Part shown: in pieces, positions 43,353 to 53,312 of the stretch
Numbering within the stretch: position 1 is the first letter of the stretch
Layout of the letters: each line of letters starts with the position of its first letter
Source of the DNA: Oscillospiraceae bacterium
GTDB taxonomy: Bacteria; Bacillota_A; Clostridia; Oscillospirales; Oscillospiraceae
DNA: 64,000 nt
Direction: 5' to 3'
Assembly: GCA_017939025.1 (NCBI GenBank)
Contig: JAGBAI010000071.1
Coordinates: forward strand, 1-64,000
The notes under the pieces: generated by a model
Seen by the model: only the letters and a program-made list of their open reading frames with translations
Database searches by the model: none
Told to the model about the DNA's origin: nothing
Position numbers and translations under genes: made by a program

Positions 43353-44338
43353 GCACACAGAAAATTTCCGTTGTGATCCCTGCTTATAATGTGGCCCAGT
43401 GGATAAGCCGTTCCCTGGAAAGTCTGCTGGCCCAGACCCATCCGGATCTGGAGATCATTGTGGTGGACGATGGTTCTACAGACAATACGGCCTCCGTTAT
43501 GAAGGCCTATACAGAAGAATACCCAAATATTCGTTATATCCAAAAAGAAAATGGCGGTGTGACCTCAGCCCGTCTCCGGGGTGCGGCAGAAGCAACCGGT
43601 GATTGGGTGGCTTTTATGGATGGCGACGACTATGTGGAGCCCCAGATGTATGCCCGGCTGCTGGAGATCGCGCTGGAACATGACGCGGATATTGCACACT
43701 GCGGCCATCAGATCCATTTCCCGGGTGAGCGCATCGAATTTGTCCACAATACCGGCGTATTTCGTCACCAGGATCGCCGGATGGGGCTGCGGGATCTGCT
43801 GGACAATAATGAGGTCAGTCTCAGCCTGTGTACCAAGCTCTACCGGCGGCATCTGTTTGAAGGTGTGGAATGTTGGATGGATACCAGCATTAAGTATAAC
43901 GAAGATTTGATGATGAACTATTATCTCTTCGGAAAGGCAAGAAGTGCCATCTTTGAAGGCGTATGCCCTTACCACTACATCCTCCGTCCGGGTTCTGCCT
44001 CCTATAGTGAGCAGACGGAGAAATATTTCTTTGACCCCATCCGGGTTCGTCAGATCCTGTTGGAGAGATGCGGTGAAGAAATGCGCGACGATGTGCGCCA
44101 GTCACTGATGCGGAATATGTTGTTTAATTATGCGGTGCTGGATGTCCGGAAGGATCGGAAACAGTATGCCCATTATCGGAAACGGGTTCGAAAATTATTG
44201 CTGGAACAAAAGCCTTATTGCCATCTGCTGTCACTGCGGAACCGGATTCTGGTAAATCTGGTATATTATGCACCCTGGTTGTTCCACATTGCCTATGGGC
44301 TGTATGTGAAGCTGTTCCAGAAGGAAGAACAGCACTGA
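43349..44338 (+). CDS. GT2 glycosyltransferase
   Basis: A 329-residue GT-A enzyme: ISVVIPAYNVAQWISRSL, VDDGSTDNTASVMKAY and FMDGDDYVEPQMYARL. An acidic KYNEDLMMNYYLF lies in mid-sequence and a basic C-terminal tail rich in Lys/Arg and aromatic residues may touch the membrane. The metal motif is DGDD rather than the DSDD of its neighbours. The ATGA overlap joins it to the preceding GT4. Confidence 0.9.
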   Translation: MSTQKISVVIPAYNVAQWISRSLESLLAQTHPDLEIIVVDDGSTDNTASVMKAYTEEYPNIRYIQKENGGVTSARLRGAAEATGDWVAFMDGDDYVEPQMYARLLEIALEHDADIAHCGHQIHFPGERIEFVHNTGVFRHQDRRMGLRDLLDNNEVSLSLCTKLYRRHLFEGVECWMDTSIKYNEDLMMNYYLFGKARSAIFEGVCPYHYILRPGSASYSEQTEKYFFDPIRVRQILLERCGEEMRDDVRQSLMRNMLFNYAVLDVRKDRKQYAHYRKRVRKLLLEQKPYCHLLSLRNRILVNLVYYAPWLFHIAYGLYVKLFQKEEQH

Positions 44339-44353
44339 TTGAAGGAGAACGCT

Positions 44354-45334
44354 ATGAACCAACTGCCTCTGCTCAGCATCATTGTCCCCGTATATAAGGT
44401 GGAAGCCTATCTGGACAAGTGTTTGGCGTCTCTGACGGCGCAGACTTATGGTAATTTGGAGATCCTGCTGGTGGAGGACGGTTCCCCTGACGGCAGCGGT
44501 GCCATTTGCGATGCCTGGGCAGAACGGGACAGCCGGATCAAAGTGATCCACCAGGAAAACCAGGGCGGTGGCGCGGCCCGGAATGCGGCACTGGAGATTG
44601 CCCGGGGCGAGCTGCTGGCTTTTGTGGACAGTGATGATTATGTCCACCCGGAACTGTATACGCATTTGTACAGCTTATTGCAGCAGGGGGCAGACATTGC
44701 CGAGTGTGGTTATGTGGATACATTTGACAATGAAGCGGTACTGGGCGGCGGCAGCCGGGAGCCTGTGTTTTACTCCCGGCAGGAGGCCATGGCTTTGCAC
44801 ATCCGGGATGAACATTTCCGGCAGATCATCTGGAACAAACTTTACCGGCGCCCCGTGGCGGAGGGAATCCGGTTCCCGGTGGGTACAAAAATTGACGATG
44901 AATATTTTACCTGGCAGCTCCTGGCGAAGGCGGAACGGCTGGTTTGTTCGGAGTTTGTAGGTTATGCCTACCGGCAGCAGCCAGACAGCATCATGCACGG
45001 CCGCTTCAGTGTAAAGCGTGTCCAGAGTCTGGATGCCAAGAAACAGCGCCTTGCCTATTTGAAAGAGCGCCTTCCCCAGCTGGAAAACCTTGCTAAGGAA
45101 GATCTGGTTATGACATGCCTGTTTGTTATGCAGGAGAGTCTGCGGTCTCTGAAAGGGGAGGAATTGCGGGAGGCAAAGAATCTGATCCGGGAAACCATGG
45201 TACAGACGGAAGGTCTGGTCATCGGCCCGGAGCAGAGCAGAATGCGGCAAATACTGCTGTGCCTGGCCCAGGGAAACCTCACAGTGGCGGCAAAACTGCT
45301 GAATTTTCTCATCAAGATCCATGTGCTGACATAA
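44354..45334 (+). CDS. GT2 glycosyltransferase
   Basis: A 326-residue GT-A enzyme: LLSIIVPVYKVEAYLDKCL, VEDGSPDGSGAICDAW and FVDSDDYVHPELYTHL, with KIDDEYFTWQLLAKA as the later acidic site. The ATG at 44354 has AAGGAG five to six bases upstream; a TTG at 44339 is a poorer option. The sequence is close in pattern to the GT2 genes at 53313 and 36508. Confidence 0.9.
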   Translation: MNQLPLLSIIVPVYKVEAYLDKCLASLTAQTYGNLEILLVEDGSPDGSGAICDAWAERDSRIKVIHQENQGGGAARNAALEIARGELLAFVDSDDYVHPELYTHLYSLLQQGADIAECGYVDTFDNEAVLGGGSREPVFYSRQEAMALHIRDEHFRQIIWNKLYRRPVAEGIRFPVGTKIDDEYFTWQLLAKAERLVCSEFVGYAYRQQPDSIMHGRFSVKRVQSLDAKKQRLAYLKERLPQLENLAKEDLVMTCLFVMQESLRSLKGEELREAKNLIRETMVQTEGLVIGPEQSRMRQILLCLAQGNLTVAAKLLNFLIKIHVLT

Positions 45335-45343
45335 GGAGAGAAC

Positions 45344-46222
45344 ATGAATATAACGGTTTTTACCCCAACGTATAACCGAGGCTATATTATTGAAAATCTT
45401 TACCGGTCTTTACAGCGCCAGAGCTGCATGGACTTTGAGTGGCTGGTTGTGGATGATGGTTCTTCTGACGACACCGAGGCCCTCTTTGCAAAATGGACAG
45501 CGGAAGGCAACCCTTTTCCCATCCGCTACTATAAAAAAGAAAACGGTGGAAAATGCCGGGCGATTAATTTCGGATTGGAAAAAGCGGAAGGCAGACTGTT
45601 CTTCAATGTGGATTCTGACGACTATCTGACCGAGGATGCCATTGAAAAGATCCTTTTATGGGAATCAGAGTTGCCGAAGGATCAGAAATACTGCGCTGTG
45701 GCCGGAAATCTGGGTACGGCACCGGGAGTTACCCCCAATACGCCTCTGCCCGGGGCGTTCTTTGACGGAAATGCCTTCGATCGCTACGGATGTGTGGATG
45801 GTGAACGGGCCATTGCCTTTTATACGGACATCCACCGTCAATATCTCTATCCGGATTGCCCCGGTGAAAAATTCATGACCGAAGCGGTTACCTGGAACCG
45901 GATGGCCGCGGATGGGTACCGGATCCGATATTACAATGATATTATCTGGATTTATGAATACAAGGAAGATGGTCTGACCAATGCAGGTTACCGGCTGTTT
46001 TTGGAAAATCCCCAGGGAACGGGTATTTTCTTCCGGGAAAAGGCAAAATTCCTTCATTATTCCCCAATGGCAATTCTGGGAATGTGGTATGGCTTTGCTA
46101 CCGATGCCAGAACACGCTGTACCAGGGATCAGATCGCACAGTTTATCGCAATGCCCCGGTGGCTGGTGGATCCCATGCTGTGGCTCCACAGTGCCGTACA
46201 AATTATAAAAAAGAAGAGGTAA
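45344..46222 (+). CDS. GT2 glycosyltransferase, short form
   Basis: A 292-residue GT-A enzyme of a different branch from its neighbours: ITVFTPTYNRGYIIENLYRS, VDDGSSDDTEALF, KENGGKCRAINFGLEKA and FNVDSDDYLTEDA. The EKFMTEAVTWNRM region is the later acidic site. The gene is followed after four bases by the ABC permease, suggesting that it acts on the exported chain, though this is inference. Confidence 0.88.
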   Translation: MNITVFTPTYNRGYIIENLYRSLQRQSCMDFEWLVVDDGSSDDTEALFAKWTAEGNPFPIRYYKKENGGKCRAINFGLEKAEGRLFFNVDSDDYLTEDAIEKILLWESELPKDQKYCAVAGNLGTAPGVTPNTPLPGAFFDGNAFDRYGCVDGERAIAFYTDIHRQYLYPDCPGEKFMTEAVTWNRMAADGYRIRYYNDIIWIYEYKEDGLTNAGYRLFLENPQGTGIFFREKAKFLHYSPMAILGMWYGFATDARTRCTRDQIAQFIAMPRWLVDPMLWLHSAVQIIKKKR

Positions 46223-46226
46223 TCCT

Positions 46227-47081
46227 ATGGCAGAAAATACACCTACCTATCATACCCATATATCCGCCAAGCACCGCTGGCTGGATCTGAATTTAAAGGA
46301 AGTCTGGCGGTACCGGGATCTGATTTTTCTGTTCACCAAGCGTAGCTTTGTGGTATCCTATAAGCAGACCATTCTGGGCCCTGCCTGGATCTTTCTGACC
46401 CCTTTGTTCAGCTCCATTGTCCAGGCCTTCGTCTTTGGCGGCATTGCCGGCATTGAGACAGATGGTATTCCCATGCTGCTGTTCTATCTGACCAGCAATG
46501 CGATTTGGAACTTTTTCAATACCTGCCTGACCAACAACGCCAATACCTTTACAGCAAATGCGGATGTCTTTGGCAAGGTCTATTTCCCGAGATTGACCAC
46601 GCCCATTTCCAATGTCTTTTCTTCCATCGTCCGCTTCGGTATCCAGATGCTCCTGGTGCTGATCTTTATGGTGTATTTCCTGATTAAGGGGCAGGTCAGT
46701 CCCAACTGGACTGCCTGGATCTTAATTCCGGTGGAACTGATTCATCTGGGTATTCTGGGTATGGGCTTCGGTATTATTATTTCCAGCATGACCACCAAGT
46801 ACCGTGATCTGACAGTTCTGGTGGGCTTCGGCATGTCCTTGTGGATGTATTTGACACCTATTGTGTATCCCATGTCCACGCTGACGGAGGGGTGGATGCG
46901 AACCATCCTGCTGTGCAATCCTGTGACCACCTCCGTTGAGCTGATCCGCTATGCGGTACTGGGAAAGGGAATGTTCCATCCGGGTTTCTATGGACTGTCC
47001 TGGGCTGTGACTCTGGCGGTGGCGGTGCTGGGTATTATGATCTTCAACAAGGTCGAGCGGACCTTTATGGATACGGTGTAA
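46227..47081 (+). CDS. ABC polysaccharide exporter, membrane subunit (Wzm/RgpC/TagG family)
   Basis: A 284-residue ABC-2 type permease. It has a cytosolic N-terminus (about 40 residues with the VWRYRDLIFLFTKRSFVVSY coupling region), then LGPAWIFLTPLFSSIVQAF and six hydrophobic helices. The family pattern LTPIVYPMS is present near residue 210. It forms the channel that exports a lipid-linked glycan made in the cytosol. The ATPase gene follows after 13 bases. Confidence 0.9.
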   Translation: MAENTPTYHTHISAKHRWLDLNLKEVWRYRDLIFLFTKRSFVVSYKQTILGPAWIFLTPLFSSIVQAFVFGGIAGIETDGIPMLLFYLTSNAIWNFFNTCLTNNANTFTANADVFGKVYFPRLTTPISNVFSSIVRFGIQMLLVLIFMVYFLIKGQVSPNWTAWILIPVELIHLGILGMGFGIIISSMTTKYRDLTVLVGFGMSLWMYLTPIVYPMSTLTEGWMRTILLCNPVTTSVELIRYAVLGKGMFHPGFYGLSWAVTLAVAVLGIMIFNKVERTFMDTV

Positions 47082-47094
47082 GGAGGGCGGAAGT

Positions 47095-48390
47095 ATGCAG
47101 AATCAGGATAACAGAGAAATTGCCATCCGCCTGTCCGGCGTGAAAAAGAAATATAAGCTGGGTCAGATCGGCGGAGGAACATTGACGGCAGACCTGCAGA
47201 GCTGGTGGGCCCGGATCCATGGCAGAGAAGATCCCAACTCTATCATCGGCACGGATCAGCGGCTGGTAGGCAAGACCTTCATGGCCCTGAACGGTATTGA
47301 TCTGACGGTGTACAAAGGTGAGGCTCTGGGCATTATCGGCGGCAATGGTGCGGGTAAAAGCACCATGCTGAAGCTTCTGTGCCGGGTTACGGCACCCACC
47401 GAAGGTGAGATCGACCTCTATGGCCGTATTGCCTCTATGCTGGAAGTGGGCACCGGATTTAACGGCGAAATGACCGGCCGGGAAAATGTCTATATGAACG
47501 GTGCAATCTTAGGCATGACTCGGGCGGAGATCGATGCCAAAATGGAGGATATCATTGAATTCTCTGAGGTTCGGGATTTCATCGATACCCCTGTCAAGCG
47601 TTATTCCAGCGGTATGTTTGTCAAGCTGGCCTTCTCCGTGGCGGCCCATCTGGACAGTGAAATCATGATCATGGATGAAGTTTTGGCTGTGGGTGATATG
47701 GCTTTCCAGAAAAAATGTCTGGAGAAAATGCGCTCTGCCGCAAAAATGGATGGCAGAACCGTCCTGTATGTCAGCCATAATATGAATACCATCCGCACCC
47801 TCTGCGACCGTTGTATTGTTCTGGACAAGGGCAGGATCATTTTTGAGGGTGATGTGGATGAGGCTATCGAGCTCTATATGAGTGCTGCCCACAGTGAATG
47901 GTCGGAGGGGCAGACGGAATTCGATTTGAGAAATTGCAAGACCCGCTCGCCCTATACCAATGGAGATGTACAGATCACCTATCTGAAAATGATGGGTAAG
48001 GATCTTGCTATGTATAAATCCGGTGAGCATCTGAAGCTGAAGATCCGGGTGGCATCAAAGAGAGCGTATGAGGATCTTCATCTGCGCATTGAGCTTCGAT
48101 ACAGCGATGACACGCCTGTGGGAACCATGCCTAATGTTTCTCTGGGCTCCATTGGCGCCGGAGAGGAGAAGGATTATCTGGTGGATTTCCTGCCGGAAGG
48201 TCTGACCAACGGCAAATACCGGGTGGATATGGTGCTGTTTGAAATAGACGATGTGGGTGAAAGCTATGATCAGGAACTGCTTCTGCCAGCCTGCTTCTTT
48301 GAGGTGCAGCAGAATGAAGACATCATTTGGAACCCCACTACCTGGGGCCATGTCCGGTTCCCGGATGCGGAAGTAACGCCTCTGAACTGA
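47095..48390 (+). CDS. ABC polysaccharide exporter ATPase with C-terminal glycan-recognition domain (Wzt type)
   Basis: A 431-residue protein. Its ABC domain (about 10-260) has the long N-terminal insertion typical of polysaccharide exporters. Walker A is GGNGAGKST (82-90), the signature is the family-specific YSSGM (170-174), Walker B IMIMDE (190-195), and the switch histidine is His228. Residues from about 270 to 431 form a beta-rich Wzt_C-like domain that in known cases binds the end of the finished chain. This suggests that the block B glycan has a defined terminal modification. Confidence 0.92.
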   Translation: MQNQDNREIAIRLSGVKKKYKLGQIGGGTLTADLQSWWARIHGREDPNSIIGTDQRLVGKTFMALNGIDLTVYKGEALGIIGGNGAGKSTMLKLLCRVTAPTEGEIDLYGRIASMLEVGTGFNGEMTGRENVYMNGAILGMTRAEIDAKMEDIIEFSEVRDFIDTPVKRYSSGMFVKLAFSVAAHLDSEIMIMDEVLAVGDMAFQKKCLEKMRSAAKMDGRTVLYVSHNMNTIRTLCDRCIVLDKGRIIFEGDVDEAIELYMSAAHSEWSEGQTEFDLRNCKTRSPYTNGDVQITYLKMMGKDLAMYKSGEHLKLKIRVASKRAYEDLHLRIELRYSDDTPVGTMPNVSLGSIGAGEEKDYLVDFLPEGLTNGKYRVDMVLFEIDDVGESYDQELLLPACFFEVQQNEDIIWNPTTWGHVRFPDAEVTPLN

Positions 48391-48406
48391 AAAAGGAGTG
48401 AGACGG

Positions 48407-49546
48407 ATGAAGAAGGTAAAGGTCGTATTTGTGCACTATAAAATGGTGTGCGGCGGCGCTGAACAGGCATTGTATGATCTGATCAATCTGATGGACAAGG
48501 AAAAATTTGACGTTTCTTTGTATCTGCAGTGTCCCGGCGGCGAATGGGACAGCCGGTTTTACGGAAAAGTTCCGGTTTACTACGATTTTTCCTGCCGAAT
48601 TCCCACGAAGAATCCCGTTAAAAAGCTGGGCAACCTGGTTAAGAAGCACCGTATTGCTCAGGCTTACAAGAACGAGGGTGAGGGCTTGCTGGATGTGATC
48701 TTCCCGGAAGGCGTGGATATTGTGGTATCCAACTCTACCTGGGACTATGACCGGCTTCCTTTTGCAAAGAATACCCGAAATGTGAAATATATCCATGGAG
48801 ATCCCGGTACAGATCCGGTCTATAGGGAAGAGGCAGAGGACAAAAAAGACCTGCTGAAGCGATACCACCGGATTGTCTGTGTTTCCCGGGCAGCCTTGGA
48901 GCATTTCCACGAGATTAACAGCGTGCATAAGGGTGTGGAACTGCATTACAATCCCATTGACAGCGATCATGTCCGGGAGCTTGCCCAGCAGCCGGTTGAT
49001 TTGCCTACAGATGTGCCTTTGATTTGTGCTGTGGGCCGGCTGTGCGAGGACAAGGGTTTTGTTCGGTTGCTGGTGATCCATAAACGTCTGCTGGACGAAG
49101 GGATTCGTCACAATCTGGTGATCGTAGGTGATGGCCCGGACCGGGATTTCCTGCGGCGGCTGGTGAATGCGCTGGGCGTTCAGGACAGTGTGATTCTGGC
49201 AGGTTATCAGTCCAATCCCTATCCATATATGAAGCAGAGCAAATTCGTGGTTTCTTCTTCCTTTATTGAAGGGCTTCCTGTGATTTCCATGGAGGCACTG
49301 AGCCTTGGTGTTCCCATGGTATCGGCGGTGCCTTCTATCGGGGAAGTCTTTGGCGACGAAATGTGCGGACTGATCACAGAAAATGACAACGAAAGTCTGA
49401 TGGAAGGCATCCGGCGGATGCTGACCGATAACGCGCTTTATGCCAAAGCAAAGGCCGGTGCTGAAAAACGCAGTGCCTTCTTTGACGGAAAGCGCATGGT
49501 TAAGGAAATCGAGGATATGTTCCTGGAGATGATGCAGGAAGAATAA
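48407..49546 (+). CDS. GT4 glycosyltransferase
   Basis: A 379-residue GT-B enzyme: VVFVHYKMVCGGAEQALYDL, KYIHGDPGTDPVYREEAE, AVGRLCEDKGFVRLL, and SSSFIEGLPVISMEALSLG (E-x7-E). The ATG at 48407 has AAGGAG eight bases upstream; the GTG at 48398 overlaps that site. It begins the run of transferases downstream of the ABC exporter. Confidence 0.89.
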   Translation: MKKVKVVFVHYKMVCGGAEQALYDLINLMDKEKFDVSLYLQCPGGEWDSRFYGKVPVYYDFSCRIPTKNPVKKLGNLVKKHRIAQAYKNEGEGLLDVIFPEGVDIVVSNSTWDYDRLPFAKNTRNVKYIHGDPGTDPVYREEAEDKKDLLKRYHRIVCVSRAALEHFHEINSVHKGVELHYNPIDSDHVRELAQQPVDLPTDVPLICAVGRLCEDKGFVRLLVIHKRLLDEGIRHNLVIVGDGPDRDFLRRLVNALGVQDSVILAGYQSNPYPYMKQSKFVVSSSFIEGLPVISMEALSLGVPMVSAVPSIGEVFGDEMCGLITENDNESLMEGIRRMLTDNALYAKAKAGAEKRSAFFDGKRMVKEIEDMFLEMMQEE

Positions 49547-49559
49547 TGGAGGAATCTCT

Positions 49560-50564
49560 ATGGCCCAGATCAGTGTGATCGTGGCGGTATACAAAATGCC
49601 CCAGTATCTGCCCCGCTGTATTGAAGGAATTCTGAATCAGACCTTCCAGGATCTGGAGCTGATCCTGGTGGATGATGGCAGCCCAGACAATTGCGGACAG
49701 ATCTGCGATGACTACGCGGCGAAGGACAACCGGGTGCGTGTGATCCACAAGCAAAATGCCGGTGTCTGCGCGGCCCGGAATACGGGCTTGGACTGGGTCT
49801 ATGAAAACAGCGACAGCGGCTGGATCTTCTTCCATGACAATGATGACTGGATCCATCCCCAGACGCTGGAACGGCTGCACCGTGCGGCGGTGGAACTGGA
49901 TTCCGGTATTGGTATCTGTGGATACCAGCAGACCACAGGTGAGGATCCTGTGATCCTTCCGGAGACACTGGCCCCAGTTGCCTGGACACCCAAGGAATTC
50001 TATATGGAGCATTTTGTCAATGCTACCGTTTGCTGGGGAAAACTTTACCGCCGGGATATTTTCGAAGGAAAGCGCTATCCGGAAGGAAAGTATATTGAAG
50101 ATGAATTTCTGACCTACAAGCTGCTTTTTGCCAATAAAACACTGGCTGTGATCCCGGCACCGCTGTATGCGTATTTTATCAACACTGCGGGAATTTCCAA
50201 AAAGGCCTGGGTTCCCAAGCGTCTGGACGCCTGGGAGGCTTATGAGCAGCAGATCGCCTATTTTGAAAAAATGGGGGATTGTGAATTGGTTCAGTTCCGG
50301 ATTCGGGCGTATTATGAGCGGATTCTGGAATATCTGGAGGCGGCCAAAACGGCTCCCAATGCGGCAGAGCTGACGAAAGAGATCCGCTTCATGGAAAAAC
50401 GCAGCCGGGAATTCATTCCCCGGGCCTGGAAGGCCGGGTGTATTGATTTTTATGTTGATTATGAGGCGCTTTACAGCAGCTATCCGGTATGGACAAAGCT
50501 GTACCGGCTATATCTGGAGCATTGGAAATATGCCGGGTGGCGCAAGCGCTGGAGAAAGCATTAA
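49560..50564 (+). CDS. GT2 glycosyltransferase with altered DxD motif
   Basis: A 334-residue GT-A enzyme: ISVIVAVYKMPQYLPRCIEG, VDDGSPDNCGQICDDY and WIFFHDNDDWIHPQTLERL. The metal motif reads HDNDD where most neighbours have DSDD. A long insertion (LDWVYENSDSG) precedes it. KYIEDEFLTYKLLF is the later acidic site. It is clearly a close paralogue of the gene at 52366, which has the same insertion and C-terminal plan. Confidence 0.9.
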   Translation: MAQISVIVAVYKMPQYLPRCIEGILNQTFQDLELILVDDGSPDNCGQICDDYAAKDNRVRVIHKQNAGVCAARNTGLDWVYENSDSGWIFFHDNDDWIHPQTLERLHRAAVELDSGIGICGYQQTTGEDPVILPETLAPVAWTPKEFYMEHFVNATVCWGKLYRRDIFEGKRYPEGKYIEDEFLTYKLLFANKTLAVIPAPLYAYFINTAGISKKAWVPKRLDAWEAYEQQIAYFEKMGDCELVQFRIRAYYERILEYLEAAKTAPNAAELTKEIRFMEKRSREFIPRAWKAGCIDFYVDYEALYSSYPVWTKLYRLYLEHWKYAGWRKRWRKH

Positions 50565-50579
50565 GGGGAGGGAAATGCC

Positions 50580-51578
50580 GTGGCAATGATCAGTGTGATC
50601 GTTCCGGTTTATAAGGCGGAACGGTTTCTGGCAGAATGTATTGAAAGCATTTTGGCCCAGACCTTTTCTGATTTTGAACTGATCCTTGTGGACGACGGCA
50701 GCCCGGATAATTGTGCCGCCATCTGTCAGGAATATCTTCAGAAAGATCCCCGGATTTGTTTCCTGCAGCAGGAGAATCAGGGGCAGGCGGCGGCCCGGAA
50801 CCATGCCATGACCATTGCCCGGGGACAGTGGATCAGCTTTGTGGACAGTGATGATGTGATCCATCCGCAGTATTTGGAGCTGCTTTACAACGGGGCTATG
50901 GAAATGGGAGTACCCATCAGTATGTGTCGGTTTGTGGAGGGAAGTACCATGCCGGTGGATTTCTTCCGGGCACGGGAACCGGAATTTCAAAAGCTGTCTA
51001 TGGCAGAAGATGCTTTGGTGCAGCTGTATGACCGGGAAGAATATCCCGGTTGGGTAGCTTGTACCAAGCTCGTGCGCCGGGAAATCGTGGAGGGATATCC
51101 CTTTACGGAAGGCCGTGTATTTGAAGACAATGAAGCGGTCAGCCGGTGGATTTGCCAGGCGGGGTCACTGGCGTCCACGCAGCAGCAGCTGTATTATTAC
51201 AGAACCAATGATAGCAGTACCACGAAGAGCAGCTTCAGTTTAAAAAAGCTGGATTACCTCTGGGCACTGGAAAGCATTACCGGCTTTTATGGATCCATTG
51301 GCTACTGCAAAATGCAGAGCCGTTTTGCAGACCGTTATGCCGACGCTGCGGCGGAAAGCTGTTACGGTGTTCGCAGTGACCTGCGTCGTCCGGAGCTGGC
51401 GAAGCAGATTTACGTCGATACCCGCCAGTATTTCCGGAGAAATAAGCTGAAAATGAATCAGCAGCAATTTGAAAAGCTGCTGGATGCTGCCCATCCGGAG
51501 TGGATGCGCTATTATTGGCCTTTGGCGGGAATTCTGCGCAGAGTGCGCAGGCTTACAGGACAAGGAGGTCAGCCATGA
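50580..51578 (+). CDS. GT2 glycosyltransferase
   Basis: A 332-residue GT-A enzyme: ISVIVPVYKAERFLAECIES, VDDGSPDNCAAICQEY and FVDSDDVIHPQYLELL, with RVFEDNEAVSRWI as acidic site. The GTG at 50580 gives MAMISVIVPVYK, in line with paralogues that start MAQISV and MAKISV, and GGGGAGGG lies before it. The ATG at 50586 would also work. The stop overlaps the next start by four bases. Confidence 0.88.
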   Translation: MAMISVIVPVYKAERFLAECIESILAQTFSDFELILVDDGSPDNCAAICQEYLQKDPRICFLQQENQGQAAARNHAMTIARGQWISFVDSDDVIHPQYLELLYNGAMEMGVPISMCRFVEGSTMPVDFFRAREPEFQKLSMAEDALVQLYDREEYPGWVACTKLVRREIVEGYPFTEGRVFEDNEAVSRWICQAGSLASTQQQLYYYRTNDSSTTKSSFSLKKLDYLWALESITGFYGSIGYCKMQSRFADRYADAAAESCYGVRSDLRRPELAKQIYVDTRQYFRRNKLKMNQQQFEKLLDAAHPEWMRYYWPLAGILRRVRRLTGQGGQP

Positions 51579-52345
51579 GTATTCCGAAGATTATCCATTA
51601 TTGCTGGTTCGGCGGCAAGCCGAAACCTCCTCTGGCAGAAAAATGTATTGCAAGTTGGAAAAAATACTGCCCGGATTATGAAATCATGGAATGGAACGAG
51701 GGGAACTTTGACCTTTCCACGGCTCCCGTGTATGTACACCAGGCTTATGAGGCGGGCCGCTGGGCCTTTGTGACCGACTATGTGCGGCTGCGGGCGCTGA
51801 CAGAATTTGGTGGCGTGTATATGGATACGGATGTGGAAGTGGTGAAACCTCTGGATCCTTATTTAAAGCACGAGGCATTTGCCGGTTTTGAAAGTATTGA
51901 CCGGGTGCAGACGGGGCTGCTGGCCTGCCAGCCGGGATTTTCGCTATTTCTGGCGTTCCTTGCCCATTATGATACAGCACAATTCCTGCTGCCCGACGGC
52001 ACCGAAGATATCACCACCAATGTGGAGATTCTGAGTCGCCTTTGCAGGGAACGGGGACTCCAGATGAATGACCAATACCAGGTGATTGATGGTCTGGCGG
52101 TATATCCCAGAGAATATTTCTGCCCTGTGGATTATGATACGGAAAAGCTGAAACGTACCCGGAAGACCGTGGTGATCCACTGGTTTGCTGCCAGCTGGCA
52201 CACAGAAGCGGAGCGGGAATTCCTGCGGAAGGAAAAGGAACGGCTTCGTTATGAACAGCGCAGTAATCTGCGTGTCCGCATAGGTACAGCCATCCTTGGT
52301 GAAAAGGGTTATGAAAGAGTCAAAGCGCTGCTGAAACGGCAGTAA
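51575..52345 (+). CDS. GT32-type capsular glycosyltransferase (OCH1/alpha-1,4 family)
   Basis: A 256-residue enzyme starting IPKIIHYCWFGGKPKPPLAE. YVRLRALTEFGGVYMDTD follows, with VEVVKPLD: the DxD sugar-transferase motif of the GT32 family. Members add mannose, galactose, GlcNAc or similar residues to capsule or cell-wall glycans. AAGGAGG supports the start, which overlaps the previous gene by four bases. It is the only GT32 gene in the locus. Confidence 0.87.
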   Translation: MSIPKIIHYCWFGGKPKPPLAEKCIASWKKYCPDYEIMEWNEGNFDLSTAPVYVHQAYEAGRWAFVTDYVRLRALTEFGGVYMDTDVEVVKPLDPYLKHEAFAGFESIDRVQTGLLACQPGFSLFLAFLAHYDTAQFLLPDGTEDITTNVEILSRLCRERGLQMNDQYQVIDGLAVYPREYFCPVDYDTEKLKRTRKTVVIHWFAASWHTEAEREFLRKEKERLRYEQRSNLRVRIGTAILGEKGYERVKALLKRQ

Positions 52346-52365
52346 GGACACACAGGAGGGGTAAA

Positions 52366-53310
52366 ATGGCGAAAATCAGTGTGATCGTTCCCGTATATAA
52401 AGTGGAGCCCTTTCTGCGCCGTTGTGTGGACAGCATTCTGTCCCAGACATATGGGGATTTTGAACTGATTTTGGTGGATGACGGCAGCCCTGACCGCTGT
52501 GGTGAGATCTGTGACTGCTATGCCCAACAGGACAGCCGTGTTCATGTGATTCACCAGGAGAATGGGGGATTGTCAGCGGCCCGGAACACAGGCATTGATT
52601 ATGTGTCTGCCAACAGTGACAGCCAGTGGCTGAGCTTTGTGGACAGCGATGACTGGGTGCATCCGGACTTTTTGAAAGAGTTGCTGGAAGCAGCTGAGAA
52701 GAATCGCTGTCTGGTTAGTGCCTGTAATTTTTATCATACTACAGGTATCCCTATTCCGAAAAATTTTGAAAGGAAAGTCCGATACATGCAGACGGATGAC
52801 TATTACTGCGGCGAATTCGGCAATGCTATACCGGCAGCCTGCGGTAAGCTATATAATAGATCCTTGTTCGAAAAACTTCGCTATCCGGTGGGAAAACTCC
52901 ATGAGGATGAATTTACTACATACAGGGCATTGTACCGGGCTGGTACAGTTGCAGTGGTATCTGCGGGGCTGTATGCGTATTTTCAGAATCCCAATGGTAT
53001 AACCCGTTCCGCCTGGAATCCTCGAAGAATGGATGTGCTGGAGGCAATGGAACAGCAGATTGCGTTTGCTCGCCTTTACAAAAAGGAACGGATGCAGAAA
53101 AAGGTTGCAGAAGGATATCTGTATGCTGTTTATGAACAGCTGAATCAGGCGGAAAGTGCTTACTGTTCTCAGTTGCGGAAGAAGCTTCGCACTGCGATCC
53201 GTCTGAGAAGGGAGTGCGGATGTCCGGCGGGCTACAGACAGATCCACTGGGCCTATGAAGCAGCCTATCCCTGTAGGATCCTGTGGTGGCTGGTCAGCAA
53301 AGTGAGGTAG
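52366..53310 (+). CDS. GT2 glycosyltransferase
   Basis: A 314-residue GT-A enzyme: ISVIVPVYKVEPFLRRCVDS, VDDGSPDRCGEICDCY and FVDSDDWVHPDFLKEL. It shares with the gene at 49560 the SANSDSQW-type insertion, the KLHEDEFTTYRAL-type acidic site, and the YAYFQNPNGITRSAW-type stretch before a similar helical end. The two probably arose by duplication. The latter half is more AT-rich than its neighbours. Confidence 0.9.
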   Translation: MAKISVIVPVYKVEPFLRRCVDSILSQTYGDFELILVDDGSPDRCGEICDCYAQQDSRVHVIHQENGGLSAARNTGIDYVSANSDSQWLSFVDSDDWVHPDFLKELLEAAEKNRCLVSACNFYHTTGIPIPKNFERKVRYMQTDDYYCGEFGNAIPAACGKLYNRSLFEKLRYPVGKLHEDEFTTYRALYRAGTVAVVSAGLYAYFQNPNGITRSAWNPRRMDVLEAMEQQIAFARLYKKERMQKKVAEGYLYAVYEQLNQAESAYCSQLRKKLRTAIRLRRECGCPAGYRQIHWAYEAAYPCRILWWLVSKVR

Positions 53311-53312
53311 CT

